Both the position numbers and the translations under genes were made by a program. Source: a virus. Taken from it: a DNA stretch of 47,003 bases. The notes beneath the pieces were generated by a model that had not been told where the DNA came from, did no database searches, and worked only from the letters and a program-made list of their open reading frames with translations. Positions 29,523-38,035 of the stretch are shown piece after piece. Every line of letters begins with the position of its first letter. Position 1 is the first letter of the stretch. The DNA is taken from IMG/VR virus record IMGVR_UViG_3300025000_000166, positions 1-47,003 of that record. One strand, given 5' to 3'.

Positions 29523-30244
29523 ATCGCCGCCACTGTACTAAATCCAGCACCATCAAAATCGGCTGACGCTGCCATTACAACACCATCCGGTATCGCATTC
29601 ATTGCATCCGTAATTGCCACGACTTGCTCTGGAGTAAGAACAATGTCATATAGAGCTGCCGCCTGAATATACACATAAATTGGTGCGTAACAGCCAAACA
29701 GTATTTCGCCAGATGTGTCCCCAAGAGTAACCGTTCCGTCAGCGACCCCATCCAGGTAACAATTTCCACCGCAAAGCGCCATTACCCCGGACGCTACCAC
29801 TGCCTCGCTCGACAAAAGACTGTTACCGTTTTTATAGCGCCTTGTGGTTGATCTGTTAGGAGCAACAGCAAATGTGGCATCGTTTAGTCCAAATATGAAT
29901 CCTCCGGGGGCAGCATTTGAAAACTTGATAATCATTGAGTGCGTCTTGTTTTCACCAGACACAACAGAATATCCAGTGGGGAGAACTTGGGTGTTTGGAT
30001 TATTGTCAAACTTCCAACCGTTAACAGCGTCCCACTTTGGGTTATAAGCGAGTGTTGCTTGTACTATGTCATATGTGCCGGGGTTAGCAAGGTTGATTTT
30101 GCTGTCAGCATAACTCTCTGCGCCTTGACCCGCATACGCCTCGATACAGTTAGCCGCAGGTACTTCGCTAGTCAAATACCAGGGAATAACTGGCGCTGCC
30201 CTCTTCCCCGCAATCACCACTATGTCGTCAATTAAATCCCACAT
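29519..30244 (-). CDS. LamG/concanavalin-like virion protein
   Basis: 241 aa. IEAYAGQGAESYADSKINLANPGTYDIV and the following beta pattern with LPTGYSVVSGENKTHSMIIKFSN are typical of phage proteins with a concanavalin-like lectin fold. Likely a displayed sugar-binding or decoration protein. Coupled to the M14 gene by an ATGA overlap, so the two may act together. Confidence 0.6.
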   Translation of the reverse strand: MWDLIDDIVVIAGKRAAPVIPWYLTSEVPAANCIEAYAGQGAESYADSKINLANPGTYDIVQATLAYNPKWDAVNGWKFDNNPNTQVLPTGYSVVSGENKTHSMIIKFSNAAPGGFIFGLNDATFAVAPNRSTTRRYKNGNSLLSSEAVVASGVMALCGGNCYLDGVADGTVTLGDTSGEILFGCYAPIYVYIQAAALYDIVLTPEQVVAITDAMNAIPDGVVMAASADFDGAGFSTVAAI

Positions 30245-30274
30245 ATCACCCTCGCATCAAATTCTAATTTCGTG

Positions 30275-30589
30275 CTAATCCTGAAATTCGTCATAGAATT
30301 CAACGTGGAATACGGCATCAGCCGCAACGCCAATTACAGATAGCGCCCCAAGATTGTCAATCGGAGGAATACGCGTGATACTATCCTCGGGAATATACCC
30401 GTATGAGGATGTAGACGCGGTGCCGCCAATTTGGTAATAACAAGCAGCGCCAGCAGCCCTCATCAGCGCGGAAGTTGCCCCGGCGTTCGGGGTAATGGTG
30501 GTCGCCACAGTTCCACAAGCGCACGCCGTCCCACCTAAATGAGTTGCTAATAGTATTGCTTCACCATCAGATAATATGTGTTTGGTCAT
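30275..30589 (-). CDS. small beta-rich protein, decoration-like
   Basis: 104 aa, with early CAC (residues 24, 26) and another C at about 49. Similar in size and composition to the 120-aa decoration candidate next to the capsid gene. Directly downstream of radical SAM, so a substrate of that enzyme is possible, without proof. Confidence 0.5.
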   Translation of the reverse strand: MTKHILSDGEAILLATHLGGTACACGTVATTITPNAGATSALMRAAGAACYYQIGGTASTSSYGYIPEDSITRIPPIDNLGALSVIGVAADAVFHVEFYDEFQD

Positions 30590-30601
30590 TTGATACTCCT
30601 T

Positions 30602-31345
30602 TTATTTGACACTCTCATTTAGCCAGTTGTCACGGTTCTCGCGCCATTCGATACGATTACCCATGTTTGACGCGCACACAAAACAAGACGCGGGGACTTC
30701 TCTTGTGCATAAGTAGTCTGCTAATGCCTGTTCGGTCAATCCCTCAATCGCAATCCCGTCATGCTCTTTTGGCAATCCTAATAATACAGAAGGGATGAAC
30801 GGCGCTGTGCAGCAACGGTAAAAATAACCGCCGTCGATCACGTGACGGTTGATGTTGTACCAACACGCATTGAAGCGCCCCTGTGCTATGTCCTGCGGTG
30901 ACTTCTCTTTGAACGCACACTCCGTAAATATCACCGGATGCACCTGGAATAATGTGTCATGCTGCCTGCATTTGTCAGCGATAATATCCAGATCCATTTG
31001 TGTCAGTTTGTAAGGCGTGACAATGAGCTCGTCAATCTTTTGGTACAACTCGTCTGACCAATTCCGGTACGCCTGCCCGTTGGTGGTTATCTCGAGCGTG
31101 TCCGCAATCCCTGACTGCCTGGCTATATTCAACAGCGTCAATATTTCGGGGTGCAATGTGGGCTCACCACCCACAAGGTTATAGCGGTCGAAGTGGACTA
31201 TCTTTGCCATTGCCGTGAGGTCGCGGTACAGCATCAGCGGGTCGATAAACCAGGGCTTCTGCATGGGAATGAAGTGGTTGCATCCTACACATGAGTTTTG
31301 GCAGGCAAGCGTGACGTTCGTTTCACCGTGTGGTCTAGTTATCAT
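30602..31345 (-). CDS. radical SAM protein
   Basis: 247 aa. C15-x3-C19-x2-C22 binds the 4Fe-4S cluster; NLVGGEPTLHPEI is the GGEP SAM-binding motif. C-terminal extra cysteines (FYRCCTAPF, CFVCASN) recall SPASM/Twitch-type auxiliary clusters. Such enzymes modify peptides or sugars by radical chemistry. It is embedded between virion genes and glycosyltransferases. Confidence 0.85.
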   Translation of the reverse strand: MITRPHGETNVTLACQNSCVGCNHFIPMQKPWFIDPLMLYRDLTAMAKIVHFDRYNLVGGEPTLHPEILTLLNIARQSGIADTLEITTNGQAYRNWSDELYQKIDELIVTPYKLTQMDLDIIADKCRQHDTLFQVHPVIFTECAFKEKSPQDIAQGRFNACWYNINRHVIDGGYFYRCCTAPFIPSVLLGLPKEHDGIAIEGLTEQALADYLCTREVPASCFVCASNMGNRIEWRENRDNWLNESVK

Positions 31346-31682
31346 ACTTATGCCTTTTCAGCCCCCAAATTTCAAAAGTGAGAATAAGCCTACAACTAAA
31401 CCCAGCCCAAAATGTTTTTACCTTGTAACTCATAATGACTAAAAACCCAAATGGTAACAGCGCGTCTCTGCGAATACATAAGGTTGCGCGTCTTTCGGGG
31501 TGACGCTCTATTTTGATAAATTTCCACGGAATACTTGACCCGCGTTCTTCTTGCATCCTGTCTGAAATATAAACAGGCATATCGCGTTTACCAATCCACT
31601 TGTAAGTTAAGTAATCAGATAATCCACAAACGTCATGGCGCTCTACTTCTATTCTTGCCTCATCCACTGTAGTCTCCATCAA
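31335..31682 (-). CDS. hypothetical protein
   Basis: 115 aa. Overlaps the glycosyltransferase (23 bases) and radical SAM (11 bases) genes on either side. Contains a hydrophobic stretch around FGFLVIMSYKVKTFWAGFSC. No family recognised. The start could be 31682, 31679 or the GTG at 31667. Confidence 0.5.
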   Translation of the reverse strand: MMETTVDEARIEVERHDVCGLSDYLTYKWIGKRDMPVYISDRMQEERGSSIPWKFIKIERHPERRATLCIRRDALLPFGFLVIMSYKVKTFWAGFSCRLILTFEIWGLKRHKYDN

Positions 31683-32331
31683 AATAATCCTGCGTTTCCA
31701 AATGTGAGTAGATCAACTCCGGCATGTTGTACCTCGCATAATGTGGCAGCGTCCCAGCGCCTTCCCTGATTGCCTCATACCTGTCCGCAATCTCTTTGCG
31801 TTGCTCGTATGACTTCACTAGCAACTTGTGATGCTCAATAGCGTATGGGACAACTTGACCGCAACCGTTGGGATTTCCGGCATGAATGAATGTCACTCCG
31901 AGCATGTTATTTCGCAACCCTAACCGCGTCTGTAAATCAGGGTATATCCCTTCGTTGCAAAGTGTGTGATACTTGTCCGGGTACATATACACGCGCGGGA
32001 AGGCGAACAATGTACCGCCCTCATACTTCTTTTGTCTTAGCCATGTTTCCAATGCCGGACTGACAACTTCATCATCATCCAATCGCAGGAGGTAATCACC
32101 TGAGCATAAGTTCACGGCTATATCAGATACCATTTCCTGCAAAGGTACGTCATGCTCCGGCAGGTCGATTGCCACGTCTGCAAACTTTCGCAGGCATCCG
32201 CTTTGCGCATTCTCGCCGTCTAATCCAATGACGAATTCACAGTTAAGGATGGTCGCCAGCCTGTGCATCCGCATGATAAACAATCCGGCGTGCGGTTCGG
32301 CGTTGGTGACACAGAGGATTGAGAGGGTCAT
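31660..32331 (-). CDS. GT2-like glycosyltransferase
   Basis: 223 aa. GT-A type: SILCVTNAEPHAGLFIMRM at the start and LLRLDDDEVVSPALE with the DxD-like DDD. Lacks a C-terminal acceptor domain of large GT2s. Would transfer a sugar from a nucleotide sugar. Neighbour of radical SAM and a GT4-FkbM fusion, so glycan building on virion proteins or surface sugars is plausible. Confidence 0.75.
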   Translation of the reverse strand: MTLSILCVTNAEPHAGLFIMRMHRLATILNCEFVIGLDGENAQSGCLRKFADVAIDLPEHDVPLQEMVSDIAVNLCSGDYLLRLDDDEVVSPALETWLRQKKYEGGTLFAFPRVYMYPDKYHTLCNEGIYPDLQTRLGLRNNMLGVTFIHAGNPNGCGQVVPYAIEHHKLLVKSYEQRKEIADRYEAIREGAGTLPHYARYNMPELIYSHLETQDYFDGDYSG

Positions 32332-32576
32332 TTAAATGCCTTTTGTAGCATCTGTGAGAGAACACTCCCGATAGTGTTTGGATTGTATGTGGTTTCCGAC
32401 ACTGCCTTTTTGACAACATCTTTCATGGCGTCTTTCATAATGTCAGATAAAACCATTCCCTGAATAGATGCGTAGCATTGAGGGCATAAACCTATCGCCT
32501 GTTCATCACCAAAACTAATCACGTGTGACATGTAACCATCTTTACCATTGTGCTGACACTTGATAACTGTTTTCAT
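32328..32576 (-). CDS. hypothetical protein
   Basis: 82 aa. CQHNG and CPQC may form a zinc site; the rest is helical (SDIMKDAMKDVVKKAV). Overlaps neighbours by 4 bases on both sides. Confidence 0.55.
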   Translation of the reverse strand: MKTVIKCQHNGKDGYMSHVISFGDEQAIGLCPQCYASIQGMVLSDIMKDAMKDVVKKAVSETTYNPNTIGSVLSQMLQKAFK

Positions 32577-32870
32577 TTCGCTCCCCTTACTAACATGAAT
32601 GCTTTTTGCAAAGTTGACGCGACCCGCTCTTCATGGTTTACATCGACACTGTCAGATTGCATTTCATTGAGGAAAATGTGCATTAGTTCGTGTACCACCG
32701 TTGCTTCTATTTCATCTTCGGACAACGCTACCATTTTCGTGAGATTGAATGTAATCACGTGTTCAAGGTATTGCCAGTGAGCCTCACATAAAGCATCGGC
32801 ATCCAGTCCACTTCACCCACCACTTCAAATACTTGTTGATGAGTTTCTTTGTCTCTGCAGACGTTCTCAT
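32573..32870 (-). pseudogene. HExxH metallopeptidase-like gene, frame disrupted
   Basis: The ATG at 32870 (ATGA overlap with the upstream gene) opens MRTSAETKKLINKYLKWWVK and stops at 32784. The C-terminal part in another frame contains DADALCEAHWQYLEHVITFNL and VVHELMHIFLNEM, a zinc HExxH like those of small phage metallopeptidases. The downstream frame has no ATG, only a GTG at 32758. The normal gene needs at least one frame change near 32800. A real but split or decayed gene, or a sequencing error. Confidence 0.6.
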
Positions 32871-34777
32871 TTCGTCACCAACTCTGTAACCTTTGTATCA
32901 GGCACATGCAAGCGAGTAAACTTTAGCAATTCGTCAATCTCATGCCGTGACCCGTGAAACTCACCGCGAATGTGATCAACTTTATCCAACAGGTCGGGCG
33001 CGGATGGTAGTATCTCGTATTCTGCATACTCACAGTCAATCTTCAGCAATGCAACGCGGTCAATCCCATAACTCTTGAACACGTTTTCAAGTGTGGTTGA
33101 GGGGACATCCCCCCCGTCGAATATCATCCCGCCCCCGCTGTTATTCTTGTCTGTGCTGACAGTCACGTTCCTGCCATTCTTGGTCACGGCGCATAATTCA
33201 GCAGTGATACCCTCAACCTTGTTGCGCTCGATATTCTCAATCATGGCGTTGTAGTTTTCTTCATTCGGTTCAAATGCGATCACCTTGATACCAGGATACT
33301 TTTTAGCCAGGTAACACGAGACAATTCCTTTATGCGCTCCGATGTCGATTATCACGTCGCCAGGCTTCAAGTTCAAATCATCCAGTTTGTAATCTTTCTC
33401 AATTTCACGGCTTATAATCTTTGTCAAGCCGTCTGAATCAGGTACAAGGTCAAGCCCGATGCTGTTTGCGAAGCCGTCCTTGATAATCTCGTTATCTTTC
33501 AATTCGTCATTGCACCCTAAACATGGAACGGACATTGAACCATCGGGATTGTACAGTCCAGTCTTACCCCATTTGTGCATGTGTCCTTTTACGGTGTCGT
33601 GTACTTCATCTGCTAACCTGTCGAGGTAAGGAATCCAGTAATCTTGCACAATCTTGTCGGCGTCGTAAGCCATTGCACCAGCGCGGGCGCGTTCACGGTA
33701 AATCTTGTTACCCTTTTTCTGATAGGCATTCTCTAACTTCTGGTAGATAGCGCCGATGTGAGGGACAAACCAATAAGCGCCGTATTGTGTGTATTCCGGC
33801 TCCGCTTCTGTGTCGCGGTCAAGTTTCCATCCCGAGAAGCACAATTCGCCCATTGAGGACCAATCGCCAACGATCACCGGGCAGCCAGCCGCTTGTGCTT
33901 CGATAATGGGGATCCCGAACCCTTCACCTTTTGAGCAAAGTAAATGTACGTCGAATGCGTTGTAAAGCATATTCATTACAGGGTCAGGGTAACTCAATGC
34001 GTAGTTGTAAGGCTCCGCTAGAATCACGTCCTTATCCATCTCGAGACCAATGAATTGGCAAAAGGCGGGGATGTCAAACCCTTCACCTCTCGTACCGCTT
34101 GACGTGTGTAAATACAGGACTGAATCAGGGTGTTTGTCGTGCAGCATCTTGAACGCGCTGATATTCTCTGCGAATGCCTTGCGCGGTGGGAATCCTTTAT
34201 TCGCTGCAACCATGCCAACGATAAACTTGTCATTCGGCAGGTTGGTCAACTTTCGCGCTTCGTCTCTATCCATCGGCTTGAATACGTCGGTGTCTATTCC
34301 GTGAGGGATGTAGTCGTAATCCATCCCGGCGTCATCCATCATTTTGGCACCGTGCTTTGAGATAACAATTCGCTTGTACGCCTGCTTTACCTTGCTGGCG
34401 TTTATCTCTGTAATGGGGTGTGAATCAATGGGGAAGTATGGTATCCACTTTGTATTGGGGAATTGTTTGGGATCACACACCCAGGCATCCATGAGCGAAA
34501 TAACCACATCAGCCTTAGCAGTTACGGCGTGCGCTTCTAGTACATCCTGCCCGTAAGCGTGAAAGGCACGCGGGTAAACCGTGATACCGTCAACCCATTG
34601 CAGTGTGTGCCCTTCCAGTCCATAGAACGCGGTGATACTCATGTCGTATCCGGCTTGTTGCAAACGCGGTACAAATAATCTAGTCTGACAACCGTATCCA
34701 GTAGCGCTCCAGGGTGCATTTGAGAACCAGTTGATATTCAACTTTTCAGTTGTTAATGTGCTGTCTGTTTTAGTCAT
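32867..34777 (-). CDS. GT4 glycosyltransferase fused to FkbM-type methyltransferase
   Basis: 636 aa. Residues about 12-395: GT-B fold with GEGFGIPIIEAQAAGCPV (284-300), the retaining-GT4 nucleotide-sugar signature. About 455-630: FkbM methyltransferase with DIGAHKGI (478-485), FEPNEENY (502-509) and KIDCEYAEYEIL. A CxxC linker (VPCLGC) lies between. It would add a sugar and O-methylate it, as in surface-glycan caps. It starts the cargo block nearest to the capsid genes. Confidence 0.88.
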   Translation of the reverse strand: MTKTDSTLTTEKLNINWFSNAPWSATGYGCQTRLFVPRLQQAGYDMSITAFYGLEGHTLQWVDGITVYPRAFHAYGQDVLEAHAVTAKADVVISLMDAWVCDPKQFPNTKWIPYFPIDSHPITEINASKVKQAYKRIVISKHGAKMMDDAGMDYDYIPHGIDTDVFKPMDRDEARKLTNLPNDKFIVGMVAANKGFPPRKAFAENISAFKMLHDKHPDSVLYLHTSSGTRGEGFDIPAFCQFIGLEMDKDVILAEPYNYALSYPDPVMNMLYNAFDVHLLCSKGEGFGIPIIEAQAAGCPVIVGDWSSMGELCFSGWKLDRDTEAEPEYTQYGAYWFVPHIGAIYQKLENAYQKKGNKIYRERARAGAMAYDADKIVQDYWIPYLDRLADEVHDTVKGHMHKWGKTGLYNPDGSMSVPCLGCNDELKDNEIIKDGFANSIGLDLVPDSDGLTKIISREIEKDYKLDDLNLKPGDVIIDIGAHKGIVSCYLAKKYPGIKVIAFEPNEENYNAMIENIERNKVEGITAELCAVTKNGRNVTVSTDKNNSGGGMIFDGGDVPSTTLENVFKSYGIDRVALLKIDCEYAEYEILPSAPDLLDKVDHIRGEFHGSRHEIDELLKFTRLHVPDTKVTELVTK

Positions 34778-34805
34778 GTCCTAATCCTCTGTTAGGCTCC
34801 CAAAT

Positions 34806-34862
34806 AGGGACTGGCAGGCTGGGGAGGGGGCAACTTTTCGGGAATTACCCTATCCAGTCCCT
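34806..34862. terminator. long-loop inverted repeat upstream of the GT4-FkbM gene
   Basis: AGGGACTGG (34806-34814) / CCAGTCCCT (34854-34862), a 9-bp perfect stem; the interior is G-rich on one arm. Lies between capsid genes and cargo block and may separate their expression. Confidence 0.5.
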
Positions 34863-34869
34863 TGTTTAC

Positions 34870-35232
34870 TTATTTACCGGGCAGGAATGCCACGTCCACA
34901 ATGGAAATGGCGTTGGTTGTCCCGATATTGTTTTCAACAACTCCGATCCAGTGACCCTCGTCAACAAAAGCGTTGGCGGCGGTAACGGTGATTGCGGCAG
35001 GTACACTGGCAACAGACACTGCGGTTCCGCCGGAAGCGATTACTTTACTTGAGGCAGTTCCGGCAGTTCCGAGGTCAACCAGTGTGACCCATGAAGTACC
35101 AGCACCAGGATTGGTGTAGTTGCATCCGACCACCCGAAGTCCACCGTAACCAGTGGGGATCTTGAATATCGGGCGGATGGCGTTGGATAACGCCCCTACG
35201 TTTACGCTTACGAACTGAACATGATTAGCCAT
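34870..35232 (-). CDS. putative capsid decoration protein
   Basis: 120 aa, beta-rich, Ala/Gly/Thr/Val. Directly downstream of the major capsid gene, the usual place for decoration or head-fibre proteins. No catalytic motif. Confidence 0.6.
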   Translation of the reverse strand: MANHVQFVSVNVGALSNAIRPIFKIPTGYGGLRVVGCNYTNPGAGTSWVTLVDLGTAGTASSKVIASGGTAVSVASVPAAITVTAANAFVDEGHWIGVVENNIGTTNAISIVDVAFLPGK

Positions 35233-35256
35233 TGTTTATCTCCTATTTCTTGGCGG

Positions 35257-36129
35257 TTAGCTGGAAGGTGCGGTGGCGTCAAAGATCATCTTGATGCCAA
35301 GTGTCGGGCGATAAACGCCGTGAGCATAAACGCCAACAAAGTTCAGTTCCAAGCCGCGCCGGGATTCGTCACGTTGCGGATGAACAGCGAACGCTTTGCG
35401 ATAATCGATCATCAAGGCATCGCGGCGGAACACCCCGCCAGTAAAGTCGTCGTTTGCATCAGGATCAACAAACGACTGGAAGATAGGCACATCCAGGTAA
35501 GTAAAAGCACGAGTGATTCCATTGCGGGTAACTTCGTCCTGTACACCAGGGGCTACGCCAACTGTTGCACCAGCGATGGAGGCGGACTTTGCGAGTACCG
35601 CAGCCTGGTAGCCATGAATCACAGCCACTAACGGGAAAGCAAGTGATTTACTGGCATTGCGGGCTCGTGCGATTGCAGCACCGAGGTAACTCCAGGTAAT
35701 CGCGGTTCCGGCGGCTCCGATGGTTCCACCAGTGAGACTTGCCATGTCGCCAACCAGATCAGTTTCAATCTTGGAAATAGCGTCATACCCTAACTGTGCG
35801 GAGGCGTCCCGGATAATGTCTTCCGGTGCCTCTGAATCAACGCGGGTATCCTTGATGAAATACTGCTTACCGTATTCATACGGGGTCAGTGTTCCAAGTA
35901 AAGCGGGGGTAATGGCTTCGCTTGCCAAGTCGTCAGTTTCGGCGAGTTGTTTCACTCCGCCACTTGCTCCGTATTCGTAAAGTTTACGGAGGTTCATGCC
36001 AGTCAAGTCACCGCGAACGGTAACGAGTTGCGGCATGAGTGAAGAATCTTGAATTGCGAAGAGTGCGTTTTCCTGCACCGTCATTGCGATGGCAGAAACA
36101 TCACTCCATAAGTTCATTCCAGCAGTCAT
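35257..36129 (-). CDS. major capsid protein
   Basis: 290 aa, HK97-fold size. N-terminal MPQLVTVRGDLTGMNLRKLYEYG, a helix around ISKIETDLVGDM, and beta pattern EVTRNGITRAFTYLDVPIFQS near the C-terminus fit HK97-like coat proteins. Follows the scaffold, as expected. Several relatives of this type are found in phages with SPP1-like portals. Confidence 0.85.
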   Translation of the reverse strand: MTAGMNLWSDVSAIAMTVQENALFAIQDSSLMPQLVTVRGDLTGMNLRKLYEYGASGGVKQLAETDDLASEAITPALLGTLTPYEYGKQYFIKDTRVDSEAPEDIIRDASAQLGYDAISKIETDLVGDMASLTGGTIGAAGTAITWSYLGAAIARARNASKSLAFPLVAVIHGYQAAVLAKSASIAGATVGVAPGVQDEVTRNGITRAFTYLDVPIFQSFVDPDANDDFTGGVFRRDALMIDYRKAFAVHPQRDESRRGLELNFVGVYAHGVYRPTLGIKMIFDATAPSS

Positions 36130-36138
36130 AATTGCTCC

Positions 36139-36675
36139 TTAGTTGGGTAGCGGACCACCGTTGAGGAATACCCGGCGCTGTGCTTCTGTTGGTACTGCGG
36201 TGTTAGCGCCCGGATTCGTTGCGGATAGTCCTGGTTGTGGTTTGGGTAAAGCCTTTGCGATTGCTTCTGCCTTCGCCTTCATCTCATCCTCTGTTCCCTC
36301 TGGGAGCAGGTCGTAAATGTCAGCAGGTAGTTTCGCAGCCTCACCAACTTTGCGGCGCAGTTCACGCAGTTCAGCGGCTTTGGTCTTGGCGGTCAATTCA
36401 TCGATTTTGGCTTGAGCTTTTTGCAATTCAGTCATCTCGGCTGCCTTGCGGTCTTGCTCCGCCTTCTCAAATTCATCCGCCTTTTTCGCTTTCGGCTTCA
36501 AATCCCTATTCTCTTTTCGTAGGGCTTCGATGGTTGCCATTGCGCGGGCAGCGTCAAACGGTTGCCCGTCCTTACCAATTTCTGTTTCCTCTTTCGCTTC
36601 GGTCTTGGCTGTCTCAGTCACGACTTCGGTTTCAATCTTTGCCACTGTCTCAGTAGCCTTTGTTTCTTCGGTCAT
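36139..36675 (-). CDS. scaffolding protein
   Basis: 178 aa, highly charged (E/K/A), coiled-coil in the middle (RKAAEMTELQKAQAKIDELTAK), Pro/Gly-rich end. Resembles phage minor structural GP20/DUF4355 scaffolds. Just upstream of the capsid gene. Confidence 0.85.
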   Translation of the reverse strand: MTEETKATETVAKIETEVVTETAKTEAKEETEIGKDGQPFDAARAMATIEALRKENRDLKPKAKKADEFEKAEQDRKAAEMTELQKAQAKIDELTAKTKAAELRELRRKVGEAAKLPADIYDLLPEGTEDEMKAKAEAIAKALPKPQPGLSATNPGANTAVPTEAQRRVFLNGGPLPN

Positions 36676-36694
36676 TGCGTATTCTCCTTAGATA

Positions 36695-36739
36695 AAATAA
36701 AAAGCGCCTCTCACTCCCATCTTGGGAATCGAGAAGCGC
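36695..36739 (-). terminator. intrinsic terminator upstream of the scaffold gene
   Basis: Minus strand: GCGCTTCTC / GAGAGGCGC stem with an inner CCC/GGG pairing, then TTTTTATTTT. It separates the portal group from the scaffold-capsid group, implying that capsid genes have their own promoter. Confidence 0.75.
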
Positions 36740-36782
36740 GGCTGGATAGCGGGGCTTTGGTGCTATTCGATTGTGGTAACTG

Positions 36783-36887
36783 TTATTCGCTAAACGTCTT
36801 GATATTCAGCGCATACTTCTTGATTAACGCCTTGACAATCATTATCATGGCGCGACATACGATTTCGGCTAACTGTGAATCACTCAC
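36783..36887 (-). CDS. small helical protein (34 aa)
   Basis: GTG start overlapping the morphogenesis stop (GTGAGTGA); peptide begins SDSQLAEIVCRAMIMIVK and ends with KTFSE. Coding is suggested by the tight overlap and amphipathic pattern. No family recognised. Confidence 0.5.
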   Translation of the reverse strand: MSDSQLAEIVCRAMIMIVKALIKKYALNIKTFSE

Positions 36888-37899
36888 CAATCAAATCCTT
36901 TAGCGGTGTACTGCCTCTCATTGTCCCAAATACGTCATTCTCGTACTCGTGAGACAACGCGCTAAACTCAAACTTGCCGTCATTCCATGCTTCAAACTTC
37001 GCGTCGCCCATGACGTTCCTTTGCGTTTCTTCGTCTTGTGACTTGAACCAATCCTCACCAGTTTGACCTATCGGATTCTCTGCGCCGTTCACCCAGGGCA
37101 GCATCGCACAGCGTCCGTTGTGATGATCATTTGCCTCCGAGCCAACGGGGAACACTTGCCCGTGCATCGAGATACAACTGTCACACGTCCTATCATCCAA
37201 TTCAGCGCACCACACGACCCCTTGCAGTACATCGGCGTTCTCACGTTGCATTGCAGCGTTGGCTTCCCGGTATGAATAAAGTTGACTTGTACGCATCTGT
37301 CTCATGGCGTCTGTGAGCGGATAACCGTATTCGTCACTAATCCAATTCGCAATGACACGCGGGTTCAGCCCTTGCCCGACACGCTCTAATATTCCGGCAG
37401 CTATCTCATCAGCGTAGAATCCCGAAAGGTTATAAATCTTGCCAAACAACGCGCCGTCAGGGTCAAGATACTTTGCGAGAAAATCAAGCGTCTTGTCATT
37501 CGGGCGGAGGATGGTATCTTTCGGTATATCATTGACTTCAACTCCCAGCGCTAGAGCCACGCCTGCCAGTAGCAACTCACTTCCGGCAATCATCCCGCGC
37601 TTTGCGGATTCAGTCACCGCCGCGCTCAATTCCGTGCGCATGTATGCGGAGTAATCATCCAGTTCGCGTGTCACCGATGCAATCAGATTCTTGTACGCCG
37701 CGCTTTGTTTCACCTGTGCTGCGGTCAACGTGCCTGACTTCTGCAACGCCTCTAATTGTTCTGTGAGCGCCTGTACCTGCGGGTCAACCCTCACGTAGCC
37801 AGTTGCGTATGCGTTCGCCATGCGCTCCAATACCAGCGAGTCAGCATCGTCAGCTTCTGCTTTGAGTTTCTTCCAGACGTCGGTCAGTTTAGCGGGCAT
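36880..37899 (-). CDS. head morphogenesis protein (SPP1 gp7 / Mu F-like)
   Basis: 339 aa. The C-terminal CAELDDRTCDSCISMHGQ then DHHNGRCAMLPWV is the zinc-bearing signature of the family. N-terminus is helical. Minor head protein bound to the portal; gene lies next to portal with a small membrane gene between. Confidence 0.88.
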   Translation of the reverse strand: MPAKLTDVWKKLKAEADDADSLVLERMANAYATGYVRVDPQVQALTEQLEALQKSGTLTAAQVKQSAAYKNLIASVTRELDDYSAYMRTELSAAVTESAKRGMIAGSELLLAGVALALGVEVNDIPKDTILRPNDKTLDFLAKYLDPDGALFGKIYNLSGFYADEIAAGILERVGQGLNPRVIANWISDEYGYPLTDAMRQMRTSQLYSYREANAAMQRENADVLQGVVWCAELDDRTCDSCISMHGQVFPVGSEANDHHNGRCAMLPWVNGAENPIGQTGEDWFKSQDEETQRNVMGDAKFEAWNDGKFEFSALSHEYENDVFGTMRGSTPLKDLIGE

Positions 37900-37902
37900 T
37901 AG

Positions 37903-38013
37903 TTATCCAATGGCACGAGCGACAAGCCAAACCAAGAAAAACAGCACCAACGTAAGCAAACCTATTTCTCCAATAATGTATAACCACAAAAAGAGCCAGT
38001 CATATTTTTTCAT
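37903..38013 (-). CDS. small membrane protein (36 aa)
   Basis: MKKYDWLFLW then one transmembrane segment and VARAIG. GGGAGGG ribosome site upstream. Nearly fills the gap between portal and morphogenesis genes. Not a recognised family. Confidence 0.55.
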   Translation of the reverse strand: MKKYDWLFLWLYIIGEIGLLTLVLFFLVWLVARAIG

Positions 38014-38035
38014 CTATTCCCGCCCTCCCAGACGG

